DNA of 64,000 bases from Pseudomonas sp. TH31 (GCF_016650815.1 NZ_JAEKEZ010000014.1:248001-312000), one strand, 5' to 3'. Counted from the first letter of the stretch, positions 28,233 through 39,050 are shown. The notes: generated by a model from the sequence alone, not told the origin. Made by a program: numbers and translations.

Positions 28233-29503
28233 ATGACACTGATCGCGGTGTATGCCGATTGGGAAACCCTGAACGGGCCAAGACGTCTTGGGTTCCTACA
28301 TGCCAGACAAGCTCGCTCCACCAACGTGTTCGAATTTGAGTACGACACTGCCGCTTTGGCCGATCCTCAGTTGAACTTCACCACGCTGGATCCCCGCATC
28401 AAGCTCTTCGAAGGTCAACAATTTCCCGGACAGCACCAGACTCGCTTCGGCGTTTTTGCCGACTCAAGTCCGGATCGCTGGGGCCAACTGCTGATGAAGC
28501 GCCGTTTGGAACGAGACATCCGCGACGGCCTGGTCCTAAAGGGCACCAAGCTCTACGAGTCAGATTTCCTGTTGGGTGTTCATGACCTCTATCGAGTCGG
28601 CGCTATCCGCTACAAGCTCAATGACGAAGGCAGTTTTCTGGACGATCGAGATGGGTTGGCAGCGCCCCCTTTATCAAGTTACGTGAGCTGGAGCAGGCAA
28701 GTCGTGCGCTGGAAAACGATCCAGATAACACCTCACTCGATGGGCGCGAGTGGCTGAGAATGTTGATTGCACCCGGCGGTTCACTGGGCGGCGCCAGACC
28801 CAAGGCCAGCGTTGCTGACAAGAACGGTCATCTGTGGATCGCCAAGTTTCCGAGCACTCGCGACGACTATGACGTCGGTGGATGGGAGTTCGTGGTGAAT
28901 GTCCTGGCTAAACAATGTGGTCTGCGTGTGGCGAGGGGGATGGCGCAACGTTATGCGAGCGATCATCACTGCTTCATGGTCAAACGCTTCGACCGCACGA
29001 CAATGGGAAAGCGACTGCATTTCGCCTCAGCCATGACCATGACCGACCGCGTGGACGGTGACGATGCGTCGGTAGGCGCCAGCTACATTGAGCTGGCTGA
29101 AGTGCTCCTGCAGCACGGCTCAGAACCCGACGAAGATCTCCGAGAGTTGTGGTCACGGATCGTATTCAACATCCTGGTCTCCAATACCGACGACCACCTG
29201 CGCAACCATGGTTTTCTCCTTGATCCCGGTCGGGGGTGGCGCCTGTCTGACGCCTACGACATGAATCCGGTAGCACACGCCGAAGGGTTGATGCTCAACA
29301 TCACAGATGCCGATAATGCTTTGGATCTTGAGCTTGCTCGCGAGGTGGCCGAGTACTTTCGGGTTAGCCGAGATGATGCAGAAGAGATTATTGGAAGTTT
29401 CCAGGATGTGGTGAGCCAGTGGTCAAAAGTGGCCAGCAGAGCGGGGCTGTCGAAGCGCGAACAAGACAATATGGCGCCGGCGTTTAGGCTATCAGGCAAA
29501 TAG
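28233..29503 (+). CDS. hipA: HipA-like serine/threonine kinase toxin (one-base frameshift)
   Basis: A HipA-family kinase; E. coli HipA phosphorylates glutamyl-tRNA synthetase and causes persistence. The N-terminal HipA_N part (MTLIAVYADWETLNGPRRLG, GVFADSSPDRWGQLLMKRR) and the kinase part (P-loop APGGSLGGARPKASV, catalytic SNTDDHLRNHGFLLD, then LSDAYDMNP) are in different frames. The break is in the C5T3 run at 28665-28672. Adding one base reads APPFIKLRELEQASRALE and restores 423 residues, the family length. Either a sequencing error like the others in the window or a true inactivating mutation of a toxin gene is possible. Confidence 0.85.
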
Positions 29504-29538
29504 CTGAGCGGAGGCCATTGCCTCTTATCATCGAATAA

Positions 29539-29691
29539 GACGCCTATCGCTACTTCCAGCCCGAAAGCTACGATGTGTCCCTCAAACGCAGGGCCAAGGG
29601 TCGTGGCGACAAACTCCCGCTGACCATCGGCATGCTCTACCAGGCCATCAAGGCCCAACGCTGGGACACTCAGGAGCTTGAAGGCCTCTAA
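29539..29691 (+). pseudogene. Remnant: second copy of the DUF1493 3' end
   Basis: Encodes DAYRYFQPESYDVSLKRRAK and continues to the natural C-terminus and stop, exactly the last 50 codons of the DUF1493 gene with five amino-acid differences. An in-frame TAA lies immediately before the first repeated codon, so it cannot be a gene by itself. Both copies are 153 bp with no gaps. Together they bracket the hipBA module. Confidence 0.85.
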
Positions 29692-29723
29692 ACGTGCGCA
29701 GCGAACATCTATAAGGACATAGC

Positions 29724-30590
29724 GTGGACGTACTGATGGGTTTACTTGCCGCCCTGCTCTGGGGCGGTACGGATTTTTTGGTGGGGCTGAACGCCCGAGC
29801 AGTCGGCGTCAAACGCGCCGTGTATTTCGGTCAGGCGCTGGGTTTTACCATCATGAGCCTACTGCTGATCGCCTTCCCTGCCTTCCTCCTCAAGTCCATG
29901 GCAGCACCCCTCGACATTTGGCTGATCGGCATTGCCGCCGCCATTCTGACCGTGTCTGGTGCTTTGGCCCTGTCCAAAGCGTTCGCCCTTGGCAAAGCCT
30001 CCATCGTCGCACCGCTGGTGACGTCCTATGGCGTAGTGACGACGTTGCTGTCGTGGGCCGGCGGTCAGCAGATCAGCCTGACCCAGTCGCTGTGCATCGC
30101 CTTGTGCGTGCTCGGGGTCATTCTCTCCAGCATCCACTCTGACCCCAAGGTTCCACACACCACTGCCGCCAGCAGTTCGATTGCCTACGCATTGTTGGCG
30201 GCAGTGTTTTACGGCACCAGTTTCTGGTTGCAAGGACACTTCGTCCTACCCGTTCTGGGGCCGGTGACGATGCTTTGGCTCGCCTACCTGGTTGGGCTAA
30301 TCGTGCTGGTTGTCATGGTTTTGAAGATCAAGGACGGGTTGAAAATTCCGCCGTTGAAAAACTGCATGGCGCTGACGGGTGCGAGCCTGATGAACCTGGG
30401 TGGTTTTTCGTCGTTCGCTTGGGGTGCGGTGGCGGGATCAGTTTCGGTGGTGACCGTGATCAGCACATTGTCGGGCGCAATTGCGGCGATTTTGGGGTAT
30501 GTGTTTTTCAAGGAGCGATTGGCAAGGGTGCAGGTGCTGGGCGTTGTCTTGGTGTTGGTCGCAGCGTTTGTGCTGCACCTCAAAACCTGA
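29724..30590 (+). CDS. EamA/DMT-family transporter
   Basis: A 288-residue inner-membrane protein with ten predicted helices in two EamA repeats. The first repeat starts at LMGLLAALLWGGTDFLVGLN and the second at SSIAYALLAAVFYGTSFWLQ. The drug/metabolite transporter family exports amino acids, sugars or drugs. The start is GTG at 29724 with AAGGA upstream; an ATG four codons in is an alternative. It starts 32 bp after the DUF1493 remnant. It ends at a strong terminator shared with pckA. Confidence 0.88.
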   Translation: MDVLMGLLAALLWGGTDFLVGLNARAVGVKRAVYFGQALGFTIMSLLLIAFPAFLLKSMAAPLDIWLIGIAAAILTVSGALALSKAFALGKASIVAPLVTSYGVVTTLLSWAGGQQISLTQSLCIALCVLGVILSSIHSDPKVPHTTAASSSIAYALLAAVFYGTSFWLQGHFVLPVLGPVTMLWLAYLVGLIVLVVMVLKIKDGLKIPPLKNCMALTGASLMNLGGFSSFAWGAVAGSVSVVTVISTLSGAIAAILGYVFFKERLARVQVLGVVLVLVAAFVLHLKT

Positions 30591-30602
30591 AGCAAGCGCC
30601 CA

Positions 30603-30634
30603 CAAAAAAGCCGCCCTGAAAGGGCGGCTTTTTC
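30603..30634. terminator. Bidirectional terminator between the EamA gene and pckA
   Basis: AAAAAAGCCGCCCT and AGGGCGGCTTTTT pair around a GAA loop, with T tracts on both strands between two converging genes. Confidence 0.92.
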
Positions 30635-30653
30635 ATTTTGCTACATCCAAGCC

Positions 30654-32284
<1,631 letters not shown>

Positions 32285-32376
32285 TTATGCCAGAAACGCC
32301 CAAAAATAGTAGGGCCCTCCCGTCGTAACGGCGTTATTCCGGCGCCAAGCAGTGAATTTACCTACGCTGAACCGTT

Positions 32377-33279
32377 TTAGTGCCGGGTATCTGACGGCGT
32401 ATCAACGCCCGCACCCGCGAACAATTGGGTGATATCCGCGGCATCAAACAGGTAGCGCTGGTTGCAAAACTGGCAATCGATCTCGATATTCCCGCCATGT
32501 TCGATGACCAGCGACTGGGCGTCTTCCAGACCCAGGCTGACCAACGCATTGGCCGAACGCTCGCGCGAGCAGCTGCAACGGAAGCGCAGTTTCTGCACAT
32601 CGAACAGGCGAACCTGCTCTTCGTGGTAGAGGCGATGGAGCACGGTTTCGTTGTCCAGGCTCAGCAACTCATCGGCGGTCAGGGTGCTGCCCAACGCGGT
32701 GATGTGCTGCCAGCTGGCGGCGCGTTCTTCTTCGTCTTTCAGGCGGTCGGCGGGCAATTGCTGCAGCAGCAGGCCACGGGCGCGACGGCCATCGGCGTAC
32801 AGCCAGAAACGCGTGCCGACTTGCTGCGACATGACGAAATAGTTGGTAAAGCACTCGGACAGGGTTTCGCCGTCAAGGTCGACGATGCCCTGGTAGCGCT
32901 GGCCCTGGGTCGGGTCGACGGTCAGCGCCAGTACGCCGTTGGGCATGAGGTCGGCGAGGGTCGCGTCAGGGGCGATCCGATCGGCGTCGTAACGGGCCAG
33001 GCCACGGATATCGCGCTCGCTGGAGCACTCGATCATCAGCAGCGGAATCGGGCCATCGGAACGGGCCTGCAGGATCAGCAAGCCATCGAACTTCAAGGTC
33101 CCGACCAGCAATGATGCGGCCGCCATCAGTTCGCCCAGCAGTTGCGCGACCGGCTCCGGATAGGGGTGTTTGGCGAGCACTTCAGCGTAGCTACGTTCCA
33201 ACGCAACCAGCTCGCCACGGGTGTCGCTGTCATCAAAGATGAAGCGTTGGGTGAAGTCGGTATCCGATAGATCGGTCAT
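32377..33279 (-). CDS. hslO: Redox-regulated holdase chaperone Hsp33
   Basis: A 300-residue Hsp33, activated by oxidation and unfolding to hold client proteins. The four zinc-binding cysteines are visible in [14 protein letters not shown] (CxC) and [12 protein letters not shown] (CxxC) near the C-terminus. The N-terminal [20 protein letters not shown] is conserved. The start is the internal ATG at 33279 (MTDLSDTDF), matching family length. It lies between pckA and hslR, an order also known from P. aeruginosa. Confidence 0.95.
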   Translation of the reverse strand: MTDLSDTDFTQRFIFDDSDTRGELVALERSYAEVLAKHPYPEPVAQLLGELMAAASLLVGTLKFDGLLILQARSDGPIPLLMIECSSERDIRGLARYDADRIAPDATLADLMPNGVLALTVDPTQGQRYQGIVDLDGETLSECFTNYFVMSQQVGTRFWLYADGRRARGLLLQQLPADRLKDEEERAASWQHITALGSTLTADELLSLDNETVLHRLYHEEQVRLFDVQKLRFRCSCSRERSANALVSLGLEDAQSLVIEHGGNIEIDCQFCNQRYLFDAADITQLFAGAGVDTPSDTRH

Positions 33280-33381
33280 AGGTCTGGGTATCTGAATGGA
33301 TGACAAAAAGGTTACGGAACGTAGAATTGCGCCTTTTCAGCACCTTTTTGGTGCGCTACGTTCAGCCATTGGAGGCATTTT

Positions 33382-33619
33382 ATGAACAATCCGGGTTTGT
33401 TCCAAGCAAGGTGAAACCTGCGCCGGCTGGTTTTGCGCGATTTTGTGCCTTTGGCGCTGTCGCGCATTCTGGTTATGGCCTACGGGTCAGATGTTGTGCG
33501 TGCTTTTCGACGAGTGGCTGGTTCGCCGACTCAATGCCCCGTTGGCCAGTCACCCGATATGGCTCCATGTGTGGGCAATTGCAAGTCTGGGTCCATTAGA
33601 CGCGGTGGTAACGAGGTGA
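33382..33619 (+). pseudogene. Small hydrophobic hypothetical gene, broken by a stop and a frameshift
   Basis: GGAGG lies 7 nt before the ATG at 33382 (MNNPGLFQAR). Reading stops at TGA 33412-33414, where TGG would fit. The frame then continues as NLRRLVLRDFVPLALSRILV and MAYG, breaks at about 33484-33490, and resumes as MLCVLFDEWLVRRLNAPLAS, then HPIWLHVWAIASLGPLDAVV, to a stop at 33619. The total is about 80 residues with hydrophobic segments. P. aeruginosa has a small hypothetical gene at this place between hslO and hslR. It may be a decayed gene or two more sequence errors. I do not recognise a function. Confidence 0.55.
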
Positions 33620-33624
33620 AGCTG

Positions 33625-33701
33625 AAAAGATCGCAGCCTTCGGCAGCTCCTACGGGTGTACGCATTCCCCCTGCAGGAGCGGCCGAAGGCTGCGATCTTT
33701 T
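33625..33701. repeat. REP palindrome, 'GTAGGAGCTGCCGAAGGCTGCGATC' family
   Basis: The left arm is AAAAGATCGCAGCCTTCGGC then AGCTCCTAC; the right arm is CTGCAGGAGCGGCCGAAGGC then TGCGATCTTTT. Compensating and single differences in the right arm (GCAGGAGCGG) make it slightly degenerate. It overlaps the end region of the broken small gene. Confidence 0.88.
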
Positions 33702-33725
33702 GCAGGCAACACACATTTGACGGCC

Positions 33726-34133
33726 CTACTCGTCGTTGCTGCTGCCCCGAAACTTGAACAAATCCCGCCGCTGCTTCTTGCTCGGCTTGCCATCGGTGCT
33801 CACGCCCAGCGACCCGGCCTTGCGCATCGCCGCAGCCGCTTCACGCTTGACGACGCTCGCCTCCGTTTCGGCATACAACGCCTGAGCCTCTGGCGCGCCA
33901 CGGCGCACGATCGATAGCGCCTGTACCACTATCGTCTTTTCCTCAAACCCGATGCGGATCTGAAACTCGTCACCGATACGTGGTTCCTTGCCCGGCTTAC
34001 AACGTTCGCCCCGGCAATGCACCTTGCCGCTCTCGATGGCCGACTTGGCCAAGGCACGTGTTTTGTAAAAACGCGCGGCCCACAACCATTTATCGAGACG
34101 GACCTTGTCGTCCTCTTCCTGTTTTTGTGCCAT
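33726..34133 (-). CDS. hslR: Ribosome-associated heat shock protein Hsp15 (S4 domain)
   Basis: A 135-residue protein with an N-terminal S4 RNA-binding domain (VRLDKWLWAARFYKTRALAK, SAIESGKVHCRGERCKPGKE) and a basic tail (KPSKKQRRDLFKFRG). Hsp15 binds free 50S subunits carrying nascent chains after heat shock. The start at 34133 is preceded by AGAGGAA. It is divergent from rimA with a 116-bp shared upstream region. Confidence 0.93.
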   Translation of the reverse strand: MAQKQEEDDKVRLDKWLWAARFYKTRALAKSAIESGKVHCRGERCKPGKEPRIGDEFQIRIGFEEKTIVVQALSIVRRGAPEAQALYAETEASVVKREAAAAMRKAGSLGVSTDGKPSKKQRRDLFKFRGSSNDE

Positions 34134-34249
34134 ACGAATTCCTCTTTCAGCCAATAGTCGGAACTGTACTACCGATTCTGTCGGACGCAAGAACCTGGCC
34201 CGCCAGCTAGAATCTGGTCTCGGCCGGCTCACCGGCATGGAGTAATCGA

Positions 34250-35029
34250 GTGACTATATATCCGTCTTCATTAACTTCTCCCCAAAGCGGCTGCAAGGGT
34301 TGCCAGGAAAGCGAACCACTGGGCTTCGATTTTGCCTTCGCCTACCAGCCCATCGTCGATCTGCGCGATCAGACGATTTTCGCCCACGAAGCCTTGGTAC
34401 GGGGCCTGGCCGGTGAAGGAGCACTGTCGGTCCTGGACCAAATCACCGACGCCAACCGCTACCGCTTCGATCAGCGCTGCCGGACCCTGGCCATTGAAGG
34501 GGCGGCGAATCTTAATATGCAGACACATTTGTCGATCAACTTCATGCCCAACGCCGTGTACCGTCCGGAGCTCTGTATACGCAGCACCCTGGAGGCAGCG
34601 AAAAAACACAATTTTCCCATCGACCGGCTGATTTTCGAAACACTGGAAAGCGAGCACGTAGATAACTATCGCCATTTGACCAATATTCTGCGTGAATACC
34701 GCGAATTCGGCTTCATGACGGCCATCGACGATTTCGGTGCCGGTTATTCGGGGCTCAATCTGCTGGCTGATTTCCAACCGGACCTGATCAAACTCGACAT
34801 GGCGCTGATCCGCGATGTCGACCGCGACCGTGTTCGTCAGGCTATCGTCCGGGGGATTGTCACAATCTGTGCGGAGTTGAACGTTACAGTCATTGCCGAA
34901 GGCATTGAGAGTGCCGGTGAACGGGATTTCCTGGCGGACTGTGGAATTTTTCTGATGCAGGGTTACTGGTTCGCCAAACCTGCATTCAAAGCGTTGGCCC
35001 AGGTAAAACCTGAAGCCTGGACGCGCTAA
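34250..35029 (+). CDS. rimA: EAL-domain cyclic-di-GMP phosphodiesterase RimA
   Basis: A 259-residue single-domain EAL protein. Catalytic features are all present: EALVR, INFMPNAVY, FETLE, AIDDFGAGYSGLN, LIKLD, AEGIES and QGYWFAKP, so it should be an active phosphodiesterase. An N-terminal CxxC (C15, C18 in SGCKGCQES) precedes the domain. The start is GTG at 34250. The gene order with rimB and rimK is the rimABK operon described in P. fluorescens SBW25, where RimA lowers c-di-GMP and modulates RimK activity on ribosomal protein S6. Confidence 0.92.
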   Translation: MTIYPSSLTSPQSGCKGCQESEPLGFDFAFAYQPIVDLRDQTIFAHEALVRGLAGEGALSVLDQITDANRYRFDQRCRTLAIEGAANLNMQTHLSINFMPNAVYRPELCIRSTLEAAKKHNFPIDRLIFETLESEHVDNYRHLTNILREYREFGFMTAIDDFGAGYSGLNLLADFQPDLIKLDMALIRDVDRDRVRQAIVRGIVTICAELNVTVIAEGIESAGERDFLADCGIFLMQGYWFAKPAFKALAQVKPEAWTR

Positions 35030-35045
35030 TCGCTGGTTTTTCCTA

Positions 35046-35525
35046 TTGAAGACATTTGACCATTTGACCGTTGTCGGTCTGCGCGAGTGGGTGGCGCTTC
35101 CGGATTTGGGAGTCGCGGGCCTTCGGGCAAAAATCGACACCGGCGCCAGCACCTCCAGCCTGCACGCCACCGACATCGAACCCTTCGAACGGGACGGGCA
35201 AGAGTGGGTGCGCTTCACCGCGCACCTGGGCACGGTGGTGCAATTGCGCCACCGACGCTGCGAGGCGCCGCTGGTGACGATGAAAACCATTAAAAGCTCC
35301 AATGGCCACGCGCAGATGCGCTACGTGGTCAGCACCACCCTGGCCCTCGGTGATCGGGTCTGGCGGGTCGAATTCACCCTCGCCTGCCGAAAATCCATGC
35401 GCTATCGCCTGCTACTCGGTTCCAAAGCCCTGATCGACGGCCAGTTGGTGGTCAATCCAGGGATTAAATACGTACAAGACAAGCCGGTGTTCCCGGTATC
35501 TACCTCCTCCACAGGTGTTGCATGA
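35046..35525 (+). CDS. rimB: RimB, RimK-associated zinc-protease-like protein (DUF785)
   Basis: A 159-residue protein of the ATP-dependent zinc protease-like family (retropepsin-like fold). The catalytic aspartate lies in [20 protein letters not shown], with later strands [20 protein letters not shown]. The start is TTG at 35046 with no strong ribosome site, so coupling to rimA 16 bp upstream is likely. It overlaps rimK by four bases. In P. fluorescens RimB works with RimA and RimK in tuning S6 glutamylation. Confidence 0.9.
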   Translation: MKTFDHLTVVGLREWVALPDLGVAGLRAKIDTGASTSSLHATDIEPFERDGQEWVRFTAHLGTVVQLRHRRCEAPLVTMKTIKSSNGHAQMRYVVSTTLALGDRVWRVEFTLACRKSMRYRLLLGSKALIDGQLVVNPGIKYVQDKPVFPVSTSSTGVA

Positions 35526-36427
35526 AGATCGCTGTGCTGTCGCGGAACCCGCGTCTGTATTCCACCCGTCGTCTGGTCGAAGCCGGTATCGAGCGTGGCC
35601 ATGAAATGGTGGTGATCGACACCTTGCGCGCCTACATGAACATTGCCAGCCACAAGCCGCAGATCCACTACCGCGGCAAGCCGCTGGAAGGCTTCGATGC
35701 GGTGATCCCGCGGATCGGTGCCTCGGTGACGTTTTATGGCTGCGCGGTGTTGCGCCAGTTTGAAATGATGGGGGTGTTCCCGCTCAACGAGTCGGTGGCC
35801 ATCGCCCGTTCGCGAGACAAACTGCGTTCGTTGCAACTGCTGTCACGCCGGGGCATCGGCTTGCCGGTCACCGGGTTTGCGCACTCGCCGGACGACATTC
35901 CCGACCTGATCGACATGGTCAACGGCGCACCACTGGTGATCAAGGTGCTGGAAGGCACCCAGGGCATTGGCGTGGTGCTGTGTGAAACGGCGACGGCGGC
36001 GGAGTCGGTGATCGAAGCGTTCATGGGCCTGAAGCAAAACATCATGGTTCAGGAGTACATCAAGGAAGCCGGCGGTGCGGACATTCGTTGCTTCGTGGTC
36101 GGCGACAAGGTGATCGCGGCGATGAAGCGCCAGGCCAAGCCCGGGGAGTTCCGCTCCAACCTGCATCGCGGTGGCAGCGCGAGCCTGATCAAGATCACCC
36201 CGGAAGAACGCATGACTGCATTGCGTGCAGCCAAGGTGATGGGGCTGGCGGTGGCGGGTGTCGATATCCTGCGTTCCAATCACGGGCCGCTGGTGATGGA
36301 GGTGAATTCGTCGCCGGGCCTGGAAGGGATCGAGACCACCACAGGGAAGAACGTGGCGGGGATCATCATTGAACATCTTGAGAAGAATGGTGGGCCGAAT
36401 ATGACTCGGACCAAAGGCAAGGGCTAA
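35522..36427 (+). CDS. rimK: Ribosomal protein S6 L-glutamate ligase
   Basis: A 301-residue ATP-grasp ligase that adds glutamates to the C-terminus of ribosomal protein S6. The RimK pre-ATP-grasp segment ([20 protein letters not shown]) is followed by [19 protein letters not shown], then the ATP-grasp core [37 protein letters not shown] and the metal site [14 protein letters not shown]. It is the third gene of rimABK. In P. fluorescens its activity shifts the proteome between motile and attached or pathogenic states. Confidence 0.96.
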   Translation: MKIAVLSRNPRLYSTRRLVEAGIERGHEMVVIDTLRAYMNIASHKPQIHYRGKPLEGFDAVIPRIGASVTFYGCAVLRQFEMMGVFPLNESVAIARSRDKLRSLQLLSRRGIGLPVTGFAHSPDDIPDLIDMVNGAPLVIKVLEGTQGIGVVLCETATAAESVIEAFMGLKQNIMVQEYIKEAGGADIRCFVVGDKVIAAMKRQAKPGEFRSNLHRGGSASLIKITPEERMTALRAAKVMGLAVAGVDILRSNHGPLVMEVNSSPGLEGIETTTGKNVAGIIIEHLEKNGGPNMTRTKGKG

Positions 36428-36431
36428 AGCG

Positions 36432-36515
36432 AAAAGATCAAAAGATCGCAGCCTTCGGCAGCTCCTACATGGGAATGCGTACCCTGTAGGAGCTGCCGAA
36501 GGCTGCGATCTTTTT
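36432..36515. repeat. REP palindrome, 'GTAGGAGCTGCCGAAGGCTGCGATC' family
   Basis: Perfect arms GATCGCAGCCTTCGGCAGCT (CCTAC) and GTAGGAGCTGCCGAAGGCTG (CGATC) lie between convergent rimK and envZ, and probably act as a bidirectional terminator. Confidence 0.92.
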
Positions 36516-36521
36516 CAGCGG

Positions 36522-37835
36522 TTAAACCGCATCCCGCGGCAGCATCAACCCCAACGGCAACCGCACCCGCGCCTCAAGCCCGCCACCCGAGCGGTTACGC
36601 AACTCAACATTGCCGCCATGCATCGAGGCAATCCGCTTCACGATTGCCAGGCCCAACCCGGTACCCTTGCCGCCCCGAGCCCGATCGCCACGGGTAAACG
36701 GATTGAAGATCGCCTCCAGCTCCGACGGATCAATCCCCGCCCCACGGTCCATCACGCTCAGTACCACATACGGCGCGCTGGTATCCCCGGACACATAAGC
36801 CGCGACCTCAACACCGTTGCCCGCATGGTGCAAGGCGTTGCCGATCAGGTTGTTCAACAAGCGCTTCATCGACACCCGACGCAGCGGGAACGGCTGGATC
36901 GGTTCCAGGCGCAAGCGCACTTTCTCTTCGTTCTGGTTGTACGGCGCGGCGACTTCGCGCACCAGATCGCTCAGGTCCACCTCTTCCACCGACTCGTCAC
37001 GACCGTCGCGAATGAACGCCAGGAACTGGTCAAGAATCGCGTCCATGTCTTCGATGTCGCGCACCATGTCGTCACTCAGGTCGCTGTGGTTGCCCATCAG
37101 TTCCAGGGACAACCGCAGGCGGGTCAGCGGTGTTCGCAGGTCGTGGGACACCCCGGCCAGCATCAACTCGCGCTCGCGCCCTGCCTGTTCGACGTCTTCG
37201 GCCATCTGGTTGAAGGCGCGGTAAACCTCGGCCATTTCGCTTGGCGTGTCACTGATCGGCAGGCGCACGCTGCGGCCCTGGCCGAGCTGCCTCGCGGCAT
37301 AGACCAGGCGTTTCAACGGTTGATTGAGCTGGCTGACGAAGATCCACGCCGAGGCGGTGGACAGCAAGCCGATGGCGAGGAACCAGCCGAGCACGTTCCA
37401 GATTTTCTGGCCACGCAACGGATGCGGGTACAGCGGCACTTTCAGCCAGCCATCGCCCAGGCTTGGCGCCCGGACCCACAGCGCCGGCGGGGAATGCATG
37501 CGTAACCGGACCTCAGTGTCGGCACCCAGCTCCGCCTGCATCTGCCGCTGATAGATTTCGCTGTACGGCCAGTGTTGTTCGCCTTCCGGCACACCCGCGC
37601 CAACTACCCGGATCAGGGTTGCGGCATCGGCAATCTTGGCGCGGTTTTCTTCATCGGCGGCCCAATAGGCGCGCAGCGTCAGCGCGACGCCGTGGCTGTA
37701 TTGGCGGTCCACCAGCACGTCTTCGTTCATCAACAGATAAACCAGGGTCAGCGCTTTGGAGAACAGGACGACAATCAGCACCAGCCACAGGGTGCGGGAG
37801 AAGAAACTCTGGGGGAACCAAACGGGGGTTTTCAT
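36522..37835 (-). CDS. envZ: EnvZ/AmgS-type sensor histidine kinase
   Basis: A 437-residue membrane kinase with TM1 at about 15-36, a periplasmic domain of about 110 residues, TM2 at about 147-169, a HAMP domain (LNQPLKRLVYAARQLGQGRS), and H231 in LMLAGVSHDLRTPLTRLRLS. The ATPase core has NLIGNALHHAG, DRGAGIDPSELE and GKGTGLGLAIVKRI. It phosphorylates OmpR encoded upstream. In P. aeruginosa the pair is called AmgRS and answers membrane stress, including aminoglycosides. Confidence 0.92.
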   Translation of the reverse strand: MKTPVWFPQSFFSRTLWLVLIVVLFSKALTLVYLLMNEDVLVDRQYSHGVALTLRAYWAADEENRAKIADAATLIRVVGAGVPEGEQHWPYSEIYQRQMQAELGADTEVRLRMHSPPALWVRAPSLGDGWLKVPLYPHPLRGQKIWNVLGWFLAIGLLSTASAWIFVSQLNQPLKRLVYAARQLGQGRSVRLPISDTPSEMAEVYRAFNQMAEDVEQAGRERELMLAGVSHDLRTPLTRLRLSLELMGNHSDLSDDMVRDIEDMDAILDQFLAFIRDGRDESVEEVDLSDLVREVAAPYNQNEEKVRLRLEPIQPFPLRRVSMKRLLNNLIGNALHHAGNGVEVAAYVSGDTSAPYVVLSVMDRGAGIDPSELEAIFNPFTRGDRARGGKGTGLGLAIVKRIASMHGGNVELRNRSGGGLEARVRLPLGLMLPRDAV

Positions 37836-37852
37836 GAATAACCGCTACACAC

Positions 37853-37941
37853 TTGCAGGAGCGAGCGATGCTCGCACATTGCGGGTCGCGAGTCTGCGGG
37901 CAAAGTCGATTGACCCGTTGCCCGCACACCCGCTCCTACAA
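37853..37941. repeat. Degenerate REP-like palindrome
   Basis: TGCAGGAGCGAGCGATGCTC opens and GCACACCCGCTCCTACA closes the region between ompR and envZ. Only the outer GCAGGAGCG/CGCTCCT arms and an internal GCGGGCAA/TTGCCCGC pair well. Confidence 0.45.
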
Positions 37942-37949
37942 ATCGCCGA

Positions 37950-38689
37950 TCACTTGGTGGCGGCGCCGTCCGGAACAAACACGTAGCCCACGCCCCAGAC
38001 TGTCTGGATGTAGCGTGGCTTGGATGGATCGGGCTCGATCATCCGGCGCAGACGGGAGATCTGCACGTCGATGGAACGCTCCAGGGCATCCCACTCGCGG
38101 CCCGGGCCAGGTTCATCAACTTGTCGCGGGTCAGTGGCTGACGGGCGTTCATGACCAGGGCCTTGAGTACCGCGAACTCACCGGTGGTGAGCATGTGCAC
38201 TTCATCGCCGCGCTTGAGTTCGCGGGTGGCCAGTGACAACTCGTAGTCACCGAAGGTCACGCTTTCGTCTTCGCTGCCCGGCGCGCCCGGCACGGGTGCA
38301 GCCTGACGACGCAGGACCGCTTTGACCCGGGCCATCAGCTCGTCCGGGTTGAACGGTTTGGCCAGGTAATCGTCGGCGCCCAGTTCCAGGCCCTTGATGC
38401 GGCTCAGCTCATCGCCCTTGGCCGTGAGCATGATGATCGGGATCTGATTGTTCGCGCCGCGCAGACGGCGGCAGGCGGTCAAACCGTCTTCACCGGGCAG
38501 CATCAGGTCGAGGACGACCAGGTTGAACACTTCACGGGCCAGCAAGCGGTCCATCTGCTCGGTGTTCGGTACGGCACGGGCACGGTAGCCCTTGCTGACG
38601 AAAAAGCGTTCCAGCAGGCTGCTCAGCCCTGGATCGTCGTCAACAATAAGAATTTTTTCGCCTTCAGCATTGTTTACAGTGCTGCTCAT
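37950..38689 (-). CDS. ompR: OmpR/AmgR response regulator (one-base frameshift)
   Basis: A 246-residue regulator after correction. The receiver domain has DDD near residues 17-19 and VLDLMLPGEDG with the phospho-acceptor Asp; the winged HTH covers the C-terminal 100 residues. The frame breaks where CCC at 38101-38103 should be CCCC. Restoring it reads LARGREWDALERSIDVQISR and ends VWGVGYVFVPDGAATK with stop at 37950. Without correction the protein would lose its recognition helix. It is upstream of envZ on the same strand. A sequence error is much likelier than loss of a core regulator. Confidence 0.93.
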
Positions 38690-38835
38690 TGGATGCTCCT
38701 TTTAGCTCGGCGCGCATTATGGCGTAGCTGCCGTTATACGCACCGTGTGCATTGTTAGCAGATTTTTCCTTCAGCGCCAGAAAACCGGCTTTTATGCCTG
38801 CAGGGTGCAATGCCCCCGAATCGCGGAACGCTGGT

Positions 38836-38957
38836 TATAATGCGCGGCGTTTTGTGTCAGGCAACGTCTGATCGTTACTGTAGTAGGCCGCTTTTTATTT
38901 TTAAGGCGTGCGCAGTAATTGTTCGATTTCACGGGTCAACGGGATGCCTGTTGACCC
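38836..38957 (+). promoter_or_regulatory. Possible promoter and structured leader of tex
   Basis: TATAAT lies at 38836-38841 after CTGGT, without a clear -35 box. Downstream, a GC pair (GCGGC ... GCCGC) precedes CTTTTTATTTTT at about 38890, and a perfect 8-bp hairpin GGGTCAAC/GTTGACCC lies at 38933-38957. This is the only structure I see in the 361-bp gap 38690-39050. A short leader RNA is possible. Confidence 0.3.
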
Positions 38958-39050
38958 AGGTAGCGGCGCAGGCCAGGCCGCTCAACCAGTCTCGCCGAGC
39001 CTTTAACCCTGCGCCTGCGAGCCTGCTTTCACAATTTGTCAGGTGGTTTT

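Noticed and set aside
28665..28672. Phase-variable switch in hipA
   Set aside because: The tract is only C5T3, too short for phase variation, and resembles the other losses in core genes.
27548..29538. Insertion sequence or integron carrying hipBA
   Set aside because: No transposase or integrase gene, no terminal inverted repeats and no short target duplication were seen. The only repeat is the 153-bp DUF1493 segment.
37853..38236. A plus-strand gene between envZ and ompR
   Set aside because: It overlaps the real C-terminal coding part of ompR once the one-base loss at 38101 is corrected, and begins in a degenerate REP-like repeat.
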